Of a stretch of 34,483 nt of DNA, positions 30,107 to 34,483 are shown piece by piece. The stretch is from positions 1 through 34,483 of IMG/VR virus record IMGVR_UViG_3300046798_000022; one strand, 5' to 3'. A program made the translations under genes and the position numbers. The notes beneath the pieces were generated by a model, which was given only the letters and a program-made list of their open reading frames with translations, was not told where the DNA came from and ran no database searches. This DNA comes from a virus. Position 1 is the first letter of the stretch. Each line of letters starts with the position of its first letter.

Positions 30107-30549
30107 AGCAGACCGCCTCCGCCCGGCGTGTCAATCGGCCCGAGATCCACCGTCGACGGCCGGTTGATGCCCTTACCGGCGAGCTCGCGCCAGATGGCCG
30201 CCGCCGTGATCTGCATGCTCCGATCGACGTTCGCGTCGTATGCCGGCCGCGCGAACGGCTGCGCCGCGGTATCGACCGTGCCGACCTCGAGCGGGACGCC
30301 GTAGGCGAAACCCTTGATCGGCCCGATGGCGACGGCCGCCTGATCCTCCGTCCGCGCCCGGCTGATCCCGATGTTGTCGGCGATGTGCGGCGCCTCGTCG
30401 CTCCGCGGCGCCCCGGACGCCATCGCCGCCCGAATCGGCTCCGCCCCTTCAGCCAGGGCCGAGACGAGCACCGATGTCGAGGCTTTCAGCCCGAGCTGAT
30501 TCAGCGCCTTGACCAGTTCCGGCCCGCCGAATGACTGGATCTTGAACAT
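30103..30549 (-). CDS. HK97 gp10-like neck/tail completion protein
   Basis: The 148-residue protein begins FGGPELVKALNQLGLKASTS and has the family pattern of an N-terminal helix (VLVSALAEGAEPIRAAMASG, then APRSDEAPHIADNIGISR) and a beta half with VAIGPIKGFAYGVPLEVGT and PFARPAYDANVDR. The G-x-E-x-GT and QPFxRPAxD segments are typical. It joins the neck during head-tail connection. The ATG at 30549 is 3 bases after the upstream stop. Confidence 0.82.
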   Translation of the reverse strand: MFKIQSFGGPELVKALNQLGLKASTSVLVSALAEGAEPIRAAMASGAPRSDEAPHIADNIGISRARTEDQAAVAIGPIKGFAYGVPLEVGTVDTAAQPFARPAYDANVDRSMQITAAAIWRELAGKGINRPSTVDLGPIDTPGGGGLL

Positions 30550-30552
30550 CGC

Positions 30553-30900
30553 TCAGCCCTTCGCGATCGTCATCAACGCGATCTGCTGGTTCAGCCCGAC
30601 TGGCGCCGCCGTCACGATGTCGTAGATCCGGCCGGCGTAGGTCAGCCGCCGATACTTCGGCACGTTCAGCCGCTCCGGATCCATGTTCGCCTGATAGGGC
30701 ATCGTCCACCGTGTGTCGTACCGCGAATCGAGGCCCTCATTCTGGAAGGCCTCATCCCCGGCCGAGTCGTCGCGTTTCATCCAGCAGTCACAGAGGCGGA
30801 TCCAGGTTTCGACCGGCCGCCCAGACGGCCCGACGGTTTCCGTCATCTGCTGGATCGTCACCAGTTTCGTCCGCGCGCCGGCCGCTGCGATGCTCGGCAT
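30553..30900 (-). CDS. Head closure/head-tail adaptor protein
   Basis: The 115-residue protein matches small beta-barrel head-tail adaptors (SPP1 gp16 type): TKLVTIQQMTETVGPSGRPV near the start, WIRLCDCWMKRDDSAGDEAF in the middle, TRWTMPYQANMDPERLNV and the conserved RRLTYAGRIYDIVTAAPVGL end. It closes the portal after packaging. Its start overlaps the last glycosyltransferase stop as TGATG, so the sugar cassette and the head genes are read together. Confidence 0.82.
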   Translation of the reverse strand: MPSIAAAGARTKLVTIQQMTETVGPSGRPVETWIRLCDCWMKRDDSAGDEAFQNEGLDSRYDTRWTMPYQANMDPERLNVPKYRRLTYAGRIYDIVTAAPVGLNQQIALMTIAKG

Positions 30901-31535
30901 CAGGATTCCAGCCTCGACAGCGCCGGGACGTCCCAGGGCTTCGGCCGCCCGTGAAAGCAGACGACGCGCGCGCCGGCCGGCACACCCCGATCCCGACAGT
31001 GCACTTTGTAGGACACGGCCTGACCAGGGACGACATCATCCCAGAACGTGACGGCCTCGAGGCGTTCGCGCTCGATCCACCGCTGATCGCCGCCGGTCAG
31101 ATACCGCGCCATCACCCCACCGGCATCGGCCGCAAACCGGGTATAGAGTTCGTCCTGTTCGCCCGCCGTCCACATCATCAGACCCGACCCGAGCCCGCGC
31201 ACCGGCTGGATCGGCGGCCGCCGGTAGAAGTCGGCCAGCGCCAGGAACGGCTCGCGCCGCCGGATCATGTCGTCGAGCGGCCCGACAATCGTCGAATCCA
31301 GGTCCAGATAGAGGATCCGCGCGCCGGCGGGAAACATCCCCGGCGCGAACAGTTCCAGCTTCGCCCACCAGCCCGACCAGCGGCCCGACAGCGGCACCGT
31401 CGGCACGCCCGGCACCGGAACATCTGACAGGCAAACGATCGCCTCGCCTGGGGCAAATGTGCGAGCCTGACCGGCCAGCCGTTGGACATGCTCGGCCCGA
31501 TAGGCGCCGCCGGACCGCAGGACACAGGCGATCAC
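30900..31535 (-). CDS. Glycosyltransferase, GT-A fold with DxD (211 aa)
   Basis: The start (VIACVLRSGGAYRAEHVQRL) and the VPTVPLSGRWSGWWAKLELF segment resemble sugar transferases that read a nucleotide sugar. A clear DxD motif lies at 78-80 in ILYLDLDSTIVGPLDDM, which would bind the metal and the nucleotide sugar. The end, VVCFHGRPKPWDVP, is like the closing block of family-8-type enzymes. The acceptor is unknown. The GTG at 31535 overlaps the upstream stop as GTGA. Confidence 0.8.
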   Translation of the reverse strand: MIACVLRSGGAYRAEHVQRLAGQARTFAPGEAIVCLSDVPVPGVPTVPLSGRWSGWWAKLELFAPGMFPAGARILYLDLDSTIVGPLDDMIRRREPFLALADFYRRPPIQPVRGLGSGLMMWTAGEQDELYTRFAADAGGVMARYLTGGDQRWIERERLEAVTFWDDVVPGQAVSYKVHCRDRGVPAGARVVCFHGRPKPWDVPALSRLES

Positions 31536-32242
31536 GGCTGCACCTCGATCCGCTCGTGATCCCATCGGCCGGCCCTGAACACCCGTTCCGCCTTCATCGC
31601 GTCGAAGGCCGCCCGGTTGCCCCGGCCGAACCAGTTCTCCCGCTCGCCGACGTGCGCGACCCGGAACGGGACGCACTGCACCGTCTTGCCGGCCTTCCGC
31701 CAGCGGTCCATAAACCGGTTGTCGTAATTCCCGGCGTGCGTCCAATGGCAGTCGAGCAACGGCGAGGCCTGGACGACGGGATCGGCCGAATGGTACAGCT
31801 GGAAATAGCCGACGCCAGGCACATCAAACGCGCACTTCGCCTGCCCGCGATCCTCGAGCGCGTCCGGTTGCGCATCGTAGCGTAGACAGCCGTGGAGCCG
31901 ATCCGGCTGCGGCCGGCTCCGGTCCAGCCGTGCCAGCCAATCATCTGGCGGAACGACGTCCGAATCGAACAACAGCCGCCAGGACCGCTCGCCGCCGATC
32001 CGCTCTTCCATCCACAGCCGGGCGGCCTCGAGCGCACGCCCTTTGTTGAATGAGGCCCCGTCCCGGTAAAACAGATCCGTCACGAACACTTTGACGGCCG
32101 CCTCGGCGCACAGCTCGATCGTCGCGACATCCCGCGGCGCCGTGACGACCGTGAGCGATTCGAGGCCGGACAGCCACCGCGGCAGGCCGACCCGGAGAAA
32201 CTCGGCGTAGTCGACGCAGACGGTGAGCCCGTGGATCTTCAT
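31532..32242 (-). CDS. Glycosyltransferase-like protein, GT-A fold (236 aa)
   Basis: The protein begins with a Rossmann-like half (HGLTVCVDYAEFLRVGLPRW, ESLTVVTAPRDVATIELC) and has GASFNKGRALEAARLW at 62-77 and a DSD motif at 93-95 in LLFDSDVVPPDDW, as in GT-A enzymes that hold a metal and nucleotide sugar. Later segments (HWTHAGNYDNRFMDRW, PFRVAHVGERENWFGRGN) resemble family 2-type ends. The ATG at 32242 overlaps the methyltransferase stop as ATGA; a longer frame runs antisense into that gene. Confidence 0.72.
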   Translation of the reverse strand: MKIHGLTVCVDYAEFLRVGLPRWLSGLESLTVVTAPRDVATIELCAEAAVKVFVTDLFYRDGASFNKGRALEAARLWMEERIGGERSWRLLFDSDVVPPDDWLARLDRSRPQPDRLHGCLRYDAQPDALEDRGQAKCAFDVPGVGYFQLYHSADPVVQASPLLDCHWTHAGNYDNRFMDRWRKAGKTVQCVPFRVAHVGERENWFGRGNRAAFDAMKAERVFRAGRWDHERIEVQP

Positions 32243-32769
32243 GGCTTCGTCACCCACCAGGACACCGATTCCTGCGGCTCGAGCGTCGTGTGCAGTTCGA
32301 GGCCTTCCGTCCGGACGAATTCGTCGACGGCCTGCCGGACGCCGCTGCATTCCTGCGTGTAGTCGTGCCCGGCCAGGATGCCGCCCGACACCACCTGCGG
32401 CCACCAATCGGCGATGTCGGCCTTTGCAGAGGCGTAGGCGTGATCGCCGTCGATGTAGACGAATCCCGGATGATGGTACGGCAGGCCCGGCATGAGCTCG
32501 GCGGCCCGGTGTCCCGTCATCCGCAACAGGCGGAACTTCTGACGATACGGCGCCAGGAGCTGCACCGCGATCAGCAGATCCGGCAACCGGTCGAAGTCCA
32601 TCTGATCGTAGGGCGCCCACGGATCGACGCAGACGAGCACCTCGGCGCACTTCCACCGCTCGAGCAGCGCCGACGCGAACAGCCCGCGATCGCACCCGAT
32701 CTCGATCCCGCGTCGGATCCCGCGCTCGTTCAGCAGATCGGCGAAATTGACTCGGCTGTGGAGCTTCAT
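32239..32769 (-). CDS. Class I SAM-dependent methyltransferase (176 aa)
   Basis: Motif I is GIEIGCDRG at 21-29, followed by VLVCVDPWAPYD and, later, FVYIDGDHAYASAKADI (IDGDHAY at 106-112) and GGILAGHDYTQE. This matches Methyltransf_24-type enzymes that methylate small molecules or sugars; DNA-methylase motifs are absent. Placed between three glycosyltransferases, it likely methylates a sugar. The ATG at 32769 overlaps the upstream stop as ATGA. Confidence 0.82.
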   Translation of the reverse strand: MKLHSRVNFADLLNERGIRRGIEIGCDRGLFASALLERWKCAEVLVCVDPWAPYDQMDFDRLPDLLIAVQLLAPYRQKFRLLRMTGHRAAELMPGLPYHHPGFVYIDGDHAYASAKADIADWWPQVVSGGILAGHDYTQECSGVRQAVDEFVRTEGLELHTTLEPQESVSWWVTKP

Positions 32770-33722
32770 GCTGGCACCCCGGCCGCCGCGGTCGCAATCG
32801 CCAAATCGAGCGTCCGTCCGATCGACCGATAATCGTAGAAGTCTCGCGCCTTTGCGGACCATTCCAACCGCTCGTCGAGATCCCAGCATCGCAACTGATC
32901 CGAGATGACGGTCCGCAGTTCCCGGAGCCCGATCGTCGGCTTCACCCGAATCAGCGCCCCATCGATCGCCGGGAGCACGTCGAAGGCCGGGAGATCGGTG
33001 ATCACCGTGCAGCCGACGGCGACCGATTCGATCATCTTCCGGAGCGCAAACCCGAACATCGACGCCGTCGCGATGTGCACCTTATACCGCGCCAGGTGCC
33101 TCAAGTACGCCGGCGTCGTGCTCCCGGCGTTGCCGTAGCCTGGATGTTTCAGGACATCGATCCCGAGCAGCGCCTTATCCCGCACGACGCGCTGCCGGAG
33201 CGGGTAACTCTTCGAGACGGCGCCGGACACCACCGCGCCGCCGCGCGGCCGACGTAGGTCGATCGGATCGAGATCGGCGACGTTGACGGAATGGTACGTC
33301 CGGATCAACGCCTTCCCCTGCAACCATCCGCTGTGTTGTTCAACGGATCGCGGATGGTAGTAGACGATCGCCGCATCGGCCCCGACAGAGTCGAAGAATT
33401 GCGCCTGATACGCCAGGCTCGTCGCCGCATCTTTGACCACGACGGCCTTGAAAGCGCCGTGGTTTTGCAGCGACGACACGCGCCCGAAGCCAATATCCTT
33501 ACGGAAACAGATCGGCGAATTCGGATCCCAATCGCGCGGATCGTGCACCACGACGTGATCCGGCCGATAAGCGTCGAGTATTTCGACGACGTCAGTCCGC
33601 CCGTCGTATCCCGCGCCCGCGAGCGTCCAGCCGGCCGCCCGCAGCCCTTCTTGGAACTGGTCGCCCTCGCTCGTCATGTGACGGCGATAGTCGATGTTCG
33701 CCAGAACGACGCGCGCATTCAT
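32766..33722 (-). CDS. Glycosyltransferase, GT-B fold (318 aa)
   Basis: The first 130 residues form a Rossmann-like half (RVVLANIDYRRHMTSEGDQF, later VEILDAYRPDHVVVHDPRDW and AVVVKDAAT). The second half has RGGAVVSGAVSKSYPLRQRV, then KVHIATASMFGFALRKMIES and VAVGCTVITDLPAFDVLP, the pattern of GT-4-type nucleotide-sugar binding. The E in KMIE-S may be the conserved catalytic glutamate; the second glutamate of an EX7E pair is not present. The ATG at 33722 overlaps the radical SAM stop as ATGA. Confidence 0.74.
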   Translation of the reverse strand: MNARVVLANIDYRRHMTSEGDQFQEGLRAAGWTLAGAGYDGRTDVVEILDAYRPDHVVVHDPRDWDPNSPICFRKDIGFGRVSSLQNHGAFKAVVVKDAATSLAYQAQFFDSVGADAAIVYYHPRSVEQHSGWLQGKALIRTYHSVNVADLDPIDLRRPRGGAVVSGAVSKSYPLRQRVVRDKALLGIDVLKHPGYGNAGSTTPAYLRHLARYKVHIATASMFGFALRKMIESVAVGCTVITDLPAFDVLPAIDGALIRVKPTIGLRELRTVISDQLRCWDLDERLEWSAKARDFYDYRSIGRTLDLAIATAAAGVPA

Positions 33723-34483
33723 GGCGTCCCGCTCCGAAGCCGCTGATAGTCCGTCGGCGAGTCCGTCGGCAGGCTCGTCAGGTCGCCGTGGAGCTGCCCC
33801 GAGACGTGCGGCGACTTCAGCCGGCCGGCGATCAGCGGGACGAACGAGGCCGAGTAGTCATACGTCGCGTCCACGTCCCGGTGTCCGAGGCGCCGGAGCG
33901 GCACGCCGCAGCCCTGATCGCAGCATTGCCGGACCTGATGCCCGAATCGGTCCATCTTGAATTGCCACCATCCCGAGACCGCCGGGATCCCGTGGTTCTC
34001 TCCCCGGATGCCGTCGAGCGCCCCCGCGACCTCGCAGAAGTACGCGAACGGCGCCCCGTCGCGCTCGAATATCGCCGCACTCCACCGCTGATTGATGTCG
34101 CAGGATTCGCGCGCCGCGATCCACTCCGACGGCAGCATCCCGAGATCCCGCCAGTCGAGCAACAGCGGCGAATGCCACGACGCCCGATCCCGCGACGTCG
34201 GGATCAGTCGGCCCGGTAGCCACTTGTCGATCTCAGCCGCGGCCGCTGCGTCAGCGTGCGCGTTCAGGTTGAACCGGCCGAGCGGATAGAACGTGTCTCG
34301 CACAAGCTGCCCGTGCTTCATCAGGTTATTCGTCCACAGGCCCCGCTGACGCTGATCCGGCACCTCTTCGACCAGGACCGCCATCAGGTCTGCGAATCTG
34401 GGATGCACGCAGGGATTGCCGCCGAACACGCCGCGGATTCCCGGCCAGCCCTTCAGCGACCGCAGCGCCTGGCGGAACACGTC
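33719..34483 (-). CDS. Radical SAM-like protein, 5' end outside the window
   Basis: The visible 254 residues begin inside the enzyme. A GGNP-x-VHP motif (FGGNPCVHPRFADLMAVLVE) is like the GGEP motif after the CxxxCxxC cluster, and WTNNL follows as in the strand after it. The C-terminal half has several cysteines (ESCDINQRW, AYFCEVAG, RQCCDQGCGVPLRR), which fit an auxiliary iron-sulfur or SPASM-like site. The cluster-binding CxxxCxxC would be in the part cut off, so the family call is strong in pattern but not complete. A GTG at 34480 is not the true start. The substrate is unknown; the sugar genes downstream suggest a modified sugar or peptide. Confidence 0.72.
   Translation of the reverse strand, partial: DVFRQALRSLKGWPGIRGVFGGNPCVHPRFADLMAVLVEEVPDQRQRGLWTNNLMKHGQLVRDTFYPLGRFNLNAHADAAAAAEIDKWLPGRLIPTSRDRASWHSPLLLDWRDLGMLPSEWIAARESCDINQRWSAAIFERDGAPFAYFCEVAGALDGIRGENHGIPAVSGWWQFKMDRFGHQVRQCCDQGCGVPLRRLGHRDVDATYDYSASFVPLIAGRLKSPHVSGQLHGDLTSLPTDSPTDYQRLRSGTP

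Noticed and set aside
31532-32797. Long form (421 codons) of the second glycosyltransferase
   Set aside because: The first 185 codons are antisense-like Arg-rich sequence over the methyltransferase gene; the ATG at 32242 with ATGA coupling fits all neighbours.
1-34483. tRNA genes, integrase, attachment core or IS elements
   Set aside because: I looked for tRNA-like arms, tyrosine or serine recombinase motifs and transposase motifs with terminal repeats and found none I could support.

Overview
The window is a GC-rich stretch of a tailed double-stranded DNA phage or prophage of the long, non-contractile (siphovirus) type. Every gene I can support lies on the minus strand, so transcription runs from high to low coordinates. 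Genes are packed end to end, with start and stop codons overlapping as ATGA, GTGA or TGATG at most junctions. I see no rRNA, tRNA, integrase, IS element or CRISPR array. Portal, protease, major capsid and terminase are absent; by usual phage gene order they should lie beyond the two ends. The host cannot be named from the sequence. Whether the phage is temperate is open: there is one XRE-type repressor-like gene but no integrase here.

In transcription order: (1) 34483-30900 is a five-gene cassette of a radical SAM protein (cut by the window edge), a GT-B glycosyltransferase, a SAM methyltransferase and two GT-A-like glycosyltransferases, translationally coupled and sitting just upstream of the head-completion genes. 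(2) 30900-28280 holds head closure, gp10-like and tail terminator proteins, the tail tube, and a tail assembly chaperone with a -1 frameshift extension. (3) 28280-16811 holds the 1264-residue tape measure, a distal-tail-like protein, two paralogous tail proteins that each carry three copies of one beta domain, a fibre-like protein and a hub-like protein. (4) 16749-14256 holds a membrane/coiled-coil protein, a small zinc protein, a fibre-like protein with a coiled coil, a PAP2-type phosphatase and a small helical protein.

(5) 14255-14128 is a regulatory region with a TTGACA promoter, a palindrome inside its spacer and a large inverted repeat. It feeds (6) the early genes, 14127-3998: repressor-like HTH protein, very small membrane peptides, a candidate annealing protein, a RecB-like nuclease, an N4/N6 DNA methyltransferase, a DUF1376 replication protein, a Dam-type methyltransferase, a RusA resolvase, a second methylase-like protein and a winged-helix protein. 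(7) 4014-13 holds a zinc-finger/exported-protein nested locus, a second exported protein, several fibre/baseplate-like proteins, a Trp-repeat microprotein, and an HNH endonuclease of the type usually found next to terminase.

Together the genes describe tail building, DNA recombination and DNA methylation in one leftward programme. The parts least explained by standard phage biology are the sugar/radical-SAM cassette next to the head genes, the PAP2-like phosphatase, the exported proteins, and the dense regulatory block at 14128-14255. No stretch longer than 300 bases lacks a gene; the shorter gaps that contain something are listed as features.
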